DNA from: Planoprotostelium fungivorum
Lineage: Eukaryota; Evosea; Variosea; Cavosteliida; Cavosteliaceae
DNA length: 34,537 nucleotides
Direction of reading: 5' to 3'
Assembly (NCBI GenBank): GCA_003024175.1
Contig: MDYQ01000264.1
Span: 1-34,537 of the forward strand
The notes under the pieces are model-generated. The model did not search any database. It had not been told where the DNA came from and saw only the letters and a program-made list of their open reading frames with translations. The translations under genes were made by a program, and so were the position numbers. Shown here piece by piece: positions 1 through 9,575 of the stretch (positions are counted from its first letter, which is position 1; the number at the start of each line of letters is the position of its first letter).

Positions 1-487
1 GGCTGACCGGGGTAGGTGCTCGCCGCGGGAGCTTCGGGCATCATGCTGGGAAGTGCTCTGGCGGGAACTGACGAGAGCCCGGGCAAGCTCATCGAATCCC
101 ACGGCAAGCGGTAAACCCTAAACCCATGTACACCCCTCACGCATTCGCAGATTCAAGACCATCCGCGGTATGGGAAGTCGCACGGCCATGGAGGAGAGGT
201 CCGGCTCCCGCGGCCGTTACCACAGACAAGAAGATGGTCACGTGACCGAAGAGCTGACGAGCCAGCAGAAGACAAAGTTGGTACCAGAGGGAGTGGAGGG
301 CATTGTAGAGTACAAGGGTTCCCTCGAGAAGGTCATCAACGAGCTGTTGGGCGGTATTCAATCTGGTCTGGCCCACAGCGGTGCACCGACCATCCAAGAG
401 CTGCAGGAGAAGGCGTCCATGTGGCAGCAGTCGTTCGCGGGAGTGGCGGAGGGAAGACCCCATTCGATTCAGGACGTTAGAAATTAA
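1..487 (+). CDS. IMPDH: IMP dehydrogenase, 3' end (partial)
   Basis: IMP dehydrogenase oxidises IMP to XMP with NAD, the committed step of guanine nucleotide synthesis. Only the C-terminal part is here. Bases 1-15 look like an intron tail ending in TAG. Coding resumes at 16 (frame VLAAGASGIMLGSALAGT), is cut by a 40-bp intron at 111-150, and runs to TAA at 485-487. Diagnostic pieces are the phosphate-site AAGAS..ML.GS.LAGT.ESPG, the RGMGS..AM loop, an R-Y pair in the catalytic flap (GRYHRQ), and KLVPEGVEG followed by YKGSL, which bind the monovalent cation or form the C-terminal lobe in the family. The last residues (HSIQDVRN) resemble the bacterial-type end. Strong assignment; the two exon boundaries are inferred from frame. 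Confidence 0.93.
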
Positions 488-648
488 AGAACATAGAAGA
501 GTTGATGGAGTTTGATGGGGTTCGCGATGGAGGGTGTGGGTTGTAGAAGGCAACGTCACATGTTGATCAGATCAATGAACGCAATTCGGCGAAACATCAG
601 ATCATCGACATTGAACACGATTCACACAGACGTAAACAGACAAAAGTT

Positions 649-1600
649 ATGAATTCAAATACAAACGAAGACGAGGTAGACGAGGCGCTCATAGAGCAGT
701 GCGCACAGCAAGTTGCCAATGCAAAGCGAGTCGTCATATTCACCGGTGCCGGAATGAGCGCAGAGAGTGGGATAGGAACATTCAGAGGAGGTTCAGGTCT
801 TTGGTCTGGCGTGTTGGGAAAGGTGATCATCATCTATAGATTAGCCACGTCTAAATCCTCACCAACAAACAGCTCGTCCTGGGATGGTTTGGAACACCAA
901 TCGGATGGAATTGGACTCCAGGGTTTGCATGGAGCCAGTACGTCGACAAGTTCTATAATCCAATGCGAGATGCACAACCGAACCCAGGTCACTACGCCTT
1001 GGCCCAATTAGAATCTAAATTTCCAAACTCGTTCGACATCATCACCCAGAACGTAGACGGATTACATCAGAGGGCAGGATCTGATCCATCCATAGTGAGA
1101 TCTGTTCCATCACATCCTCACCTTCCATCGTCTAAAGACTTACGCAGGTTTATGAAGTCCACGGTACCGTTCGACGCCACCGATGCATCAAGAATGGACA
1201 CATCTATCCCTTTGACTCGGACGTCATCCCCACGACATCCCCTCGTTGTCTAGAGTGCGATAGCGGACTTCGGCCCGATTGTGTGCTCTTCACCGAGTCA
1301 TTACCTCACGAGCCATTCTCACGATCTGACATGGCCGTATCTCGATTGGCTCGTGGCGACGTGATGATCGTCGTGGGAACGAGCGCCGCCGTCTACCCTG
1401 CAGCAGGTGAAAGGTCTCACGGTATAAAAGTCTGAAGGTCTTCAGGTCTACCGGTGGAGGCGGCCAGGAGGGGAGCGACCGTGATGGAGGTCAACTTGCA
1501 GCCGACAGAGTTTTCGAGTCTGGACAACTACAAGTGGATGGGAAAGAGGGCTGGCGTCGTGCTGCCCAACTTGGTGGAGAGGGTGGTCAAGTTGAGATAG
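649..1600 (+). CDS. Sirtuin (NAD-dependent protein deacylase)
   Basis: Sirtuins remove acyl groups from lysine using NAD. Four exons fit: 649-822, 873-1094, 1148-1406 and 1446-1600, giving 269 aa. Introns are 50, 53 and 39 bp. The NAD-binding GAGMSAESGIGTFRG lies at about residues 33-47, the QNVDGLHQRAG motif at about 120, the catalytic His in VYEVHG just after intron 2, and VVGTSAAVYPAA near the C-terminus. The zinc module is odd. It reads RCIKNG then PRCLEC, so three of the four usual cysteines are present and Asn stands where the second Cys should be. The region after GTFRG (FGTPIGWNWTPGFAW) resembles bacterial-type sirtuins. ATG 649 is the first in-frame Met. The gene converges on a minus-strand gene whose stop is 166 bp away. 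Confidence 0.93.
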
Positions 1601-1766
1601 ATGGTGGGTGTGGAGAGGGAGAGGTGATGTTGAATGATCGCAGATGATCGTGGAGTGCAGAGAAAGTAAATAAAAGAAAATGGTGTACAATGTTCAGTCA
1701 AGGATTATACAAGGAGATTGTGAGATAGTGTGTCACATCTGATGAGATCATGATGTCGTTGGCGGT

Positions 1767-2278
1767 TTATTTGAGAGAGGCCGTGACAAAGAGACCAACG
1801 GTGATGCTGTCAGCGATGGCCAGTGCCTTCTGCACGATCAACCAGTGAGACAGATTCTTCTTCGTATCTCCTTCTCCATCCATCAGCATTTGCACTGGGC
1901 GAGCGAAGAGAACAGAACCGATCAGTCGCAGGGACAGAGAGACCGTTCCAGCAGCGAAGAAGAACCTGACGTTGGTATGAGATGTTGTCGGTGTCCACGT
2001 CAGACGTACCTCGACCAACTGTTAGATGGACTGGCCAGTGCCGCTCGAGTTCCACTGATGAAAGTGGTTCCTGTGACTAACGCCAGAAGAGGGAGAGATT
2101 TCTGTATAAAAGAAGAGAATGAGCGATTGATCGACTCTTGGGACAGTTCGAGGAGAGGTGGCAGCGTTACGAAAGCATGATCGAACGACAGACTAAAGAG
2201 GAGAGTCGATGAGAGAGCGGGAATCAAACGTGTGAAGGGAGTCAGTGGAAACTTGGCGAATGTCTTGATGGTGTTCAT
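1767..2278 (-). CDS. Small four-helix membrane protein, DUF1772-like
   Basis: Two exons fit on the minus strand, 2278-2010 and 1965-1767, joined across a 44-bp intron with a GTACGT donor. The product is 155 aa from the Met at 2278, or 173 aa from a Met at 2332. It has about four hydrophobic stretches: near LSSTLLFSLSFDHAFVTL, SLPLLALVTGTTFISG, FFFAAGTVSLSLRLIGSVLF and a last helix ending VGLFVTASLK. Size and helix layout recall DUF1772/anthrone-oxygenase-like proteins, but I see no diagnostic residue and the call rests on general shape. The N-terminus is only 38-92 bp from the divergent plus-strand gene at 2371, so a promoter is probably shared. Confidence 0.6.
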
Positions 2279-2370
2279 GTTGGCTGTGTGACACGAGATT
2301 TCACAGATGCTCGTGTTGTAAACCGGCACCATCGTTTGGGACTGACAACATCTGATCTTGAACGGTCACG
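2279..2370. promoter_or_regulatory. Very short divergent intergenic region
   Basis: At most 92 bp (38 bp if the upstream Met at 2332 is used) separate the divergent starts of the small membrane protein and the propeller-like gene. Any promoter must be shared or lie inside the coding regions. No TATA-like box is obvious. Confidence 0.4.
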
Positions 2371-4165
2371 ATGAGTGTAGAGGTTGATTGGAATGACTCC
2401 TGCACGCCTATCATACAATTACCTGATCATCTCAGATCATTATCAATCAGAAAGAATGGCTGCGACCTGTTGACAACAGGTAGACCTCAATCACCTTCTA
2501 GACGTGTACTGACCGACACAGCGATCCACAAAGAGAAGAACATGAGTGTATTCTGCAGTGGAAGGAAGGTGGGTGTGATCTTCGAGATGATACTCAGCAC
2601 TGGTCAGCTCTGGCTTATGAAAGACGACTTGTGTTTGGAAATAGAGGCAGAGCTGCCGATCAATTCGTCTGTCAGACGCATCGCATGGAGAGATCCAGAG
2701 GAGGGAAAGGGGCCACACCTTCTGGCCGTAGCTCTGAAGGCACCAGCTGATCTCCTTTGTCTATATCACGTCGAGTCCGTTCCTCATGTTGCCCACCCAT
2801 GAATCTGAAAGACATTGGCAGCGCCGAACATTGCACCATCACGAGTCGACAATTCATCAAAGGCATCGAAGAATTCGCCTGGGCTCCCACTCACAGTCAC
2901 CAGATCGCTGTGAGTCCTCCCATCTTTCTTCTTCCCATCATCTTACAACCGCAACAGCTCTGCTCTTCCACGACCATCACGATCAACGAGTGGTCAAACG
3001 AAGGAATGAAAGTCTTGGCACGGAGATCGATCGAGGTGATGCTCATTGCGACGGCCAGGAGCTGAAGAGAGAAGGGAAGGTGTCGCTGCATGCAGTGGTC
3101 ACGTGACCACTTATATTACGCTGTGGGGAGTTCATTGTACAGAGTTCCATTTGAGAATGGAAACTTTGGAGAAGGAGAGAGTGTATTGCTCGCCGCCCCA
3201 CCCGTGAGATTTCATCGATATCTCCAGCTCATGGCTGCAGAACGTCATCGTACCTTTCAAGGAAAAGTTGATCGTGGGCTGTCGCCCCGCAGTGACCGTC
3301 GGGAGCAGCATCGTCTTGAACGAGATGTTCAGAGGGTCAGAAGAAAAGGGGGGATCGCAATTATTCGAGACACCTCTCTTGCTACTGCCTGGTGGAGCTT
3401 CTCTGGGTACAAAGCCTGATAGGGTAGAACCTGAAGGTGAAGGGAGTATCAAGTATATGGAATCTCACGGAAAACTAGTGGAGAAGTTGGTACCAGTTGG
3501 AAAATTCGATCGAGTATTCGAGCTCGTCGCTCCGTTGGGAGTGTCTTCCATGTCCGTTCACGTGAGACATTTACATCGATCTACAACGTTGTAGAATGCA
3601 TTGGCTGAACGACCAGCAGGAGGAGGAGGGCCTCGTCGTGTGCTACAGTGGCTCAGGCGACACGGTGAATTTCGAAGAATTTTCTCCGACTCATTGTAGA
3701 AAGGTCACTGTATTGAGGACAAAATCAATCGACGACAGCCAATTAGAAGACGTTCAATATCGAGTGGTGAGTTGTCCGACACGCCACACCGCTCATAAAA
3801 ACAAACAGAAATTTCCATCAGATGAGAGACCGCGAGGGATGATCTTCCACAGAGGCCAACTGCTCTTCTTGGTATCGAAAGAGAAGGGAGAGGTCAGCAC
3901 GGCCCTCCCCTCACCTTCCACCCAAAAGATGGACGTCCGTCTCGTTTCATTCACCGTCCCGGTGCTATTGTCTCGTATGAATCTTCTGTCACGCATCTCT
4001 AAAAGGGAAGAACCAACGACGCTACGGGACGTCTTCTGGGCGATTTCTGGCTTAAAGGAAGAGATGAGCGCCAGATTAGAGAAAATACAAGTGGAACTCC
4101 AACGTCAGGCGTCTCGGTTGGAGAGGGTCGAGGAAGCTATGCGGTGTAGTAGCCCCAATGAATAA
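2371..4165 (+). CDS. Unrecognised protein, possible beta-propeller with C-terminal coiled coil
   Basis: I do not recognise the family. Exons that keep one frame are 2371-2758, 2812-2909, 2958-3035, 3096-3203, 3241-3561, 3617-3766 and 3809-4165, giving about 499 aa. The first intron has a weak GTCTAT donor. A further in-frame intron at 3892-3927 is possible. The N-terminal two thirds have short strand-rich blocks such as VGVIFEMILSTGQLWLM, IEEFAWAPTHSHQIA, DHLYYAVGSSLYRVPF and KLIVGCRPAVTV, spaced as in WD-like or Nup-type propellers. The last 50 residues (LKEEMSARLEKIQVELQRQA and on) form a heptad-like coiled coil. A propeller followed by a coiled coil would fit nucleoporins such as Nup88, but no specific motif supports that. 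Confidence 0.6.
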
Positions 4166-4375
4166 AGTCTGACGTTTCCCACGGTTTTATCAGCTCCTTC
4201 GCGGGCAGATGTCGTTTCCACGTGCGGCCGGGCGGAGAAACTCCCAAACGGTGGATGAAGGGCTTTTGGGTTGATTTCCACACTCTTCCACGAGAGCACA
4301 GGAAGTCGTACTCCACAATTGACGGAGCGAGCAACAACCACACACACGACACGTTTACGTATATATCGAAAGAAC

Positions 4376-5596
4376 ATGACTCTCTTGCAAAACGAACAAG
4401 TCGTAGAGGAAAAAGAGGGAGGAGAGAAGCAGAAGATCAGCACGAGAGGACGTCTTCTCAGTTTCAGAAATCTGTTGGTTCCTAAGAAGTCTGAGAAGAA
4501 CCTCACACAGTTGACACCCGTCAGAAACGAGACGCTGCCCCACGTTCCAGAAGGATTATCCAGGTGATTGATTAGCATGTGATGATGAGTCTGAGACGTC
4601 GTATCAGATACTACGTGATGAAATTGATTGGAAAGGGAACGTATGGTTACATATCAAGAGCTCTGGATACAGCGACCGGCCAAGAGATGGTCATAAAGAA
4701 GATCATGAAGAAGCAAAAATCGAGCAGCGAGGACAGAATCGCCAACGAGATCAAGGCGTGCGCTCGCATCAGAACTCTGCCGGGAACTCTGAGAGCTCAC
4801 GGTTATTTTGAGACGGAAGAGGCGATGGTGAGGAAGATCATCGGAATGAGACGCTGACGCCTCCCAGTTTGTCGCGATGGAACACATCCAGGGAAAAGAT
4901 CTGTACGACCTTTTGTCGGAGAGGAACTTCACCCCCCTGTCTGAGACGCTATCCCGTAACATATTTAAGCAAATCACCCAGTCACTCTTTCACATGCACA
5001 ACAACGGAGTGGCCCACAAAGACATCAAACTGGAGAACGTGAGTGACCCGTCTTTCACCTCACCTCTGACGACCTCTCAGATCATGGTCGATGTGGAAGA
5101 CAGATACCGATCAGTTCTCATCGACTTTGGACTGGCCTTCCTGTTCGATCCTGCGATCCACTCTCCCTCTTCTGAGTTCTGCAACGACTACGGAGGATCT
5201 ATGGAGTATTCTCCACCAGAAATCTTGGCGCGTGCTCCCTTCTCCCCGGAGAAGTCAGACGTGTACTCTCTCGGTGTCACCTTGTACTGCCTCCTAATCG
5301 GTTCCTTTCCTTATCCAAACATGACCGACTTCAAAGAGGTGAGAGAACATAAACACGGAAGAAGGGGCTGACGATAACCGCAGGTCGTCAAACTGACGAA
5401 AGGAAAGAAGAAGAGAAATCTGAAGTTTCCCCTGCGGTCGATGATTTCAGAGGAGGCCAGAGATATATTGAGGGGGATGCTGACCGACTGCCCGCAGAAC
5501 AGACTGTCCGTGCGAGAGATCTTAGAGCACAAATGGACAGTTGGTCCTGTGAAGCAGACGTCACTACCCATGATCAACAACCTGTTGATAAACTAG
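4376..5596 (+). CDS. Serine/threonine protein kinase, non-RD type
   Basis: Exons 4376-4563, 4608-4827, 4868-5038, 5081-5338 and 5384-5596 give 349 aa. The kinase domain follows a 62-residue basic N-terminal tail. The glycine loop is GKGTYG, the ATP-anchoring lysine is in MVIKKI, and the catalytic loop is VAHKDIKLEN, where the usual HRD is HKD, so the activation-loop phosphate-binding Arg is replaced. DFG is present (LIDFGLA), SPPE replaces APE, and SDVYSLGVTLY marks helix F. The fold is complete and likely active, with a non-RD mode of regulation. Substrate is unknown. The first intron could end at several AGs in the same frame; 4564-4607 (44 bp) matches the usual intron size. An alternative start is the ATG at 4582. 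Confidence 0.87.
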
Positions 5597-5714
5597 ATGA
5601 TATTTTTACAATGCGTCCACTAAACTTCCACCCCAACTGACAATAATCTTATGGCACAGTCGTTGTAGATGATATAATAAGAACACAAGGCTGACCACAC
5701 ATCGAAGAGCGGTG

Positions 5715-6809
5715 ATGACTGATTTAGCGAGACGTGAGCCACCTCGCTCTGCAGCTTCCTCCACGAGAAAATACCAGACCGTTTCACACACCATTGATAC
5801 TGGACAGAGCGTCAATGAGGCCAAAAGACTAGCCGAAGCCAAGACTTATAGTGAGGCTGTTGCCATACAAAACTGTGAGAGCTTACTCGTAAAGCTATCA
5901 AAAAAGATGAGATCTTCAAACGCATTCGATGTTCGACCCTCATCAAATGGATCGAGAGCAAAGGATATGACCCATCTGAGGACAATCTCTCAGGTGAGTG
6001 CGAGACATCCACCGCTCGCATATCAGACGGTGACGTGATTACCTCAGGTTCACTGCGAGAGCAACTCCGTCTGACTTCTCCGCCACCGTCCAGACCAGAC
6101 ACAGCCCTAGATCTACTGCAGACAGCGAGTGCACCGGCAGAGTCCTCTCTTCAGTCCCCAGTCATCGGGTCAACGGAAACATTCCTGCTGTTAGACGTGC
6201 GTAGAGAAGAACAATTTGCGGATTGCAAGATCAGAACAGGTGAGCGGTCCTTCTCCTCCTTATCAGCCATTGACCCGCGTCGTAGCCCTCAGTTACCCTT
6301 CCGCCATGCTGGCTCGTTCAACCAATGAATTTATACGGGAAATCTATACTTTTGTGAGGAAAAGACCAACGAACAGAGCAGAAATAAGCTGATTTTGACA
6401 GAGAAACCGCGAGGGAAGGTATATCATCGTCTACGATGAAGATGAGTCCATCGCATCACGCGTCGCTACCACTATGATCCAGAAGGGTATCGACAACGTC
6501 TACCTCCTCTCAGGAGGTGATCCAGGCTCATTTCGAACGTAATTACTCACCGTGCAGGTTTGACCGAAATGATCCAAGTTGGGCCGTATCACGTGCTCGG
6601 TCAATTATCCAAAGGTGTGCGTACGATCTTTATTCTCCTAATCTCCGTCAGAGCCGCTCTCCAGGACCTCCACGGCTCATTCTACCGCGATGAAGACTAA
6701 AGTCCTTCCTCCCGTGAGAAACAGTCCGCCTCCTTCTCGTCACTCTTCGGCCAACAGTCGGCACGTACAGAGGATGGGTTCTCCTAGTCAGACGTCCTCG
6801 TGGAGATGA
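5715..6809 (+). CDS. CEP41: CEP41-like centrosomal/ciliary protein with inactive rhodanese domain
   Basis: In animals CEP41 is a basal-body and ciliary protein needed for tubulin glutamylation. Six exons fit: 5715-5997, 6048-6239, 6286-6353, 6402-6516, 6558-6614 and 6652-6809, giving 290 aa. The rhodanese core runs from FLLLDVRREEQFADC through ALSYPSAMLARSTNEF to YIIVYDEDES and NVYLLSGG. The loop that carries the catalytic Cys in active rhodaneses reads YDEDES here, as in CEP41 (YDDDE), so no sulfurtransferase activity is expected. The N-terminal 90 residues include an EAKTYSEA helix typical of the family. The Ser/Pro-rich tail is poorly conserved. The first intron is ambiguous: 5998-6047, or 5994-6061, both keep frame. 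Its presence argues that the organism has or recently had centrioles or flagella. Confidence 0.85.
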
Positions 6810-7241
6810 TGTATAAAACCCGTGTCAGAATCCAATTACTTTGTACTCTGCATCCTTTCTTCCCACGCCTCCCTGCACGATTTGAGCTGGCTTCGGGCTT
6901 CGGAACGTCCGACCGTGGATACCCGAGATAAAGATAGGCAGTTCAGAGCGGCATAAGAGACAAGCGTGAGACCCTCGTTTCAGAGAAGGTGGACAGAAGC
7001 CACCGAGAGGCGGCTGTGCTGCCACCGAGCCACTTTTAACGCTACGGAAGGGGTATATGTTCTGAGAAGGTAGAGCTCAAGCTTGCGGATCGTATCGCGA
7101 CTGGTCAAATGAGAGTGGAATATAGGGACTGAATTGTTCCTCTGTCAGAAAGAATCACCAAAGGTGCCGGTTCTTCGGAAGCTCCGATTCATTTCGGAGG
7201 GAACAGAAACAACAGAGCTCGACACCAGACAGCCACACAAG
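6810..7241. other. Intergenic region, 432 bp, no gene recognised
   Basis: Between the CEP41-like stop and the GATA start. A 66-codon minus ORF (7025-6825) has no recognisable features. Two copies of GCCACCGAG (near 6997 and 7020) sit beside GGTGG, so a small hairpin can form, followed by CTTTT. No tRNA or snRNA signature was found. Confidence 0.5.
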
Positions 7242-7834
7242 ATGACTATAGAGGTCCATTCATTCGTATTTGCTCACCACCATCACGCACACGAACATCC
7301 ATGCATGGAGCAGATGTATTGTCACAACTGTATGACGACAGATACACCGCAATGGAGAACAGGTTGGGAGTCCAAGACCTCCGGTGGTCTCGTGCCTCTA
7401 TGCAATGGTGCGTCACTCGGCCATAATGCGACTCCGACTGACATGGGATCACAGCATGTGGCCTGAGATACTACAAGAAACAGTTCTGCAGACACTGTCA
7501 ATATATATACAGCAAGACCGAGCAGAGCAAATCCTTTGGCTCGTGGTTAACATGCACCGATTGCTCACGCCTGGTCCACTTGACCTGCGAGAACGAGAAG
7601 GGCAGCGACACATCGAGCATCTCTCTCAGCACGTGGAGCTACAAGTGCCAGGATTGCACTCAGCCAAAGGTGAATAAGTCCAAGATGAAGAGGACATGGC
7701 CGATTTCACAGAGAGCACAACCCGCGTCTAAAACATCACCGACGTTCACCGAGATCACGAGACCGGAGAAGAGGAGGAAGATGGTGGAAGATGTGGACTG
7801 CATCAAGCTCAGCGTCAATTTTCTATTGAATTGA
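7242..7834 (+). CDS. Small GATA zinc finger plus PHD-like finger protein
   Basis: Two exons, 7242-7407 and 7455-7834, give 181 aa. A GATA-type finger (CHNCMTTDTPQWRTG, then LCNACGLRYYKKQ after the intron) occupies about residues 28-70. It is immediately followed by a second cysteine array: C-x2-C (CRHC), then CTDCSRLVHLTC, then CQDC, which fits a PHD-like zinc finger of the C4HC3 kind with the spacing C-x2-C, C-x2-C-x4-H-x2-C, C-x2-C. The tail is basic (RPEKRRKM), probably a nuclear signal. GATA fingers bind WGATAR DNA and PHD fingers often read histone tails, so a chromatin-linked transcription factor is the likely role. ATG 7242 is chosen because the upstream in-frame codons lack another ATG. 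Converges with the O-methyltransferase gene. Confidence 0.88.
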
Positions 7835-8048
7835 GACACTTGAGTAGAATCGAGAGATGACACAAGAGAGAATCCCATCCATGTACAGCACTGTTGCACG
7901 AGACAACACGAGAGAACCATTTTTACGAATAAAAGAGATGTACGAGAATTTAGACAACACCACGATCTACTCCCAGATTGTTGACACACATCAGATGATC
8001 ATTCTGACACTTCACATGAACGAACGATGACGGAGTGTGTTTATTCGC

Positions 8049-9449
8049 TCAAAGCTTTTCAGCGGTGATGACGAAAAAGTCACACCACGTTTGGGTTGCG
8101 GTAACACGAGAGAACCCAGCTTTCTTCAAAAGGACCTCCAGCTCAGGCAGAGTGTACTGTTTTCCCTCCGTGTACACGTACATGTGCAAATTGAATCCGG
8201 CAGCGATGAGCGGGCCAGATTTATCATCGGACAGCAACATCTCGTGCACTGTGGTCTTTAGACGCGTGTGACGATGAAGAGATGTCGATGATGCAGATGA
8301 AACGGAGGGACCCACGAAGAAGCTTTCCACCGGTGGGAAGAGATCTGAAACTGCGCTCGGCCAAGTCGAGGTTGAGATCATCATCCCAATCATGGAAGAT
8401 GTTGCTCATGAAATGGGTGTCGTATCCTTGAGGCCACTCGCTCTTCATCATGTCGAAAGACGTGACGCCCAGTCTGTCCCTCGCCTCCGATTTCTTCATC
8501 AACTCTTCTGTGACCTACCACGCGTCACCATCGTCACATCGTGGCGGCGATTAGGAGATTCGATTTACCTTGATGACGTTTGGGAGGTCACAGACGGTGG
8601 CCTTCAAGTGAGGGTGTCTCTCGGCCACGTGAATCGAATAACAACCGGAACCACCAGCCACATCGAGTCTGAAACGTCGTCTCATTTGATGTGACGATGT
8701 GCTGCTCCTCACATGTTACGAGAGGTGGACCAATCGTGATGGGTGGCCACACCGATGGAGGCAGGAACAGAATGGTTGTGGAACGCAAGTGTTCTCTGTC
8801 TGGATTTCTGCAGAGAGCGTCAACGCAAGTAGATGGTGGGATGATGATCACCTCTTCATCTTGGTTGAAGCTCTTCCAGGCGACTGTACCTGTAGAGAGG
8901 TTAATGGTGATGATGGATCAGACGATCGGAGGACCTGGTCTCTCCGTCTTTGTCTTATCCGCTTCGATGTATGACATGAGGCGGTCGTCCAAATAAGATG
9001 TCAGCATCCCTCCCCAGTAGTAAGATGATTGCTGTGCATCACGAGTCAGCACAAGATTTGAAAGAAGTGTCACCTGAAGGAGGAAAGAGCGTGCCAGATC
9101 GGTGATGTAATATTTACCTCCTGCGAGCGTGAGCCATCTTGACGAAATGCACGACAGACAATCAACAATGGTTCACCTCGTACGTCAATGTAACGTCTCA
9201 CAGTCACGATAGGAAGTAGAGCATTCAAAGCTCTGTACGGAACTTTCGTGGCATCGAGCAACTGATCGAACGTCCTCCCCGGTTCCTTTGCGATGATCTC
9301 GAAGATCCCCAACTTGATACAAGCTCCGACGGCTGGTAAGACGAGAGGTGAGAGGAACAATTCACTATCCGATGGTGTAAGAGATCGTCACATCGTAACG
9401 GAGGGTGAACTCACAACATGTGATCATCGTGAGGGACGGGAGCTTGCAT
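8049..9449 (-). CDS. SAM-dependent O-methyltransferase (ASMT/plant OMT type)
   Basis: Nine exons fit on the minus strand: 9449-9415, 9364-9177, 9120-9074, 9031-8935, 8889-8852, 8795-8713, 8668-8569, 8514-8316 and 8248-8049, giving 328 aa. The N-terminal dimerisation half includes LGIFEIIAKEPGRTFDQLL and KYYITDLARSFLL. The SAM motif is NILDVAGGSGCYSIHVAE, followed by the acidic DLPNVI. The catalytic His lies in SNIFHDWDDD, and the C-terminal GFNLHMYVYTEGKQYTLPEL is typical. The family methylates small phenolic or indolic hydroxyls; the natural substrate cannot be told. First exon is only 35 bp and one internal exon 38 bp. A longer N-terminus from upstream in-frame Mets is possible but less likely. 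Shares a 126-bp divergent region with the TOM1-like gene. Confidence 0.92.
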
Positions 9450-9575
9450 GTCGATGTGAGAGTGATGACGCGTCTGTGTCGTCGATGTGTTGGTTTGTAG
9501 AGGTGGGAACTTTGATATTACGTAAAGGCCGTTTTGTGCCCGGCAGGTTTTCTCAATCAGAGGAGAACATTCACG
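9450..9575. promoter_or_regulatory. Divergent promoter region, O-methyltransferase / TOM1-like gene
   Basis: Only 126 bp lie between the two divergent start codons. No TATA box or clear motif was recognised; assigned by position alone. Confidence 0.4.

Noticed and set aside
111-125. CCCTAAACCC in the IMPDH intron looks like telomeric repeat
   Set aside because: Only about one and a half units, inside a normal 40-bp intron with clean GT-AG ends.
137-559. 140-codon minus ORF opposite IMPDH
   Set aside because: Mirror of a real coding exon; no domain and no splice-consistent extension.
4564-4589. 26-bp intron in the non-RD kinase
   Set aside because: A 44-bp intron ending at TATCAG (4607) fits frame and local size better.
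6825-7025. tRNA or snRNA gene in the CEP41-GATA gap
   Set aside because: No T-arm GGTTCGA-type box, no acceptor pairing, and no snRNA signature found on either strand.
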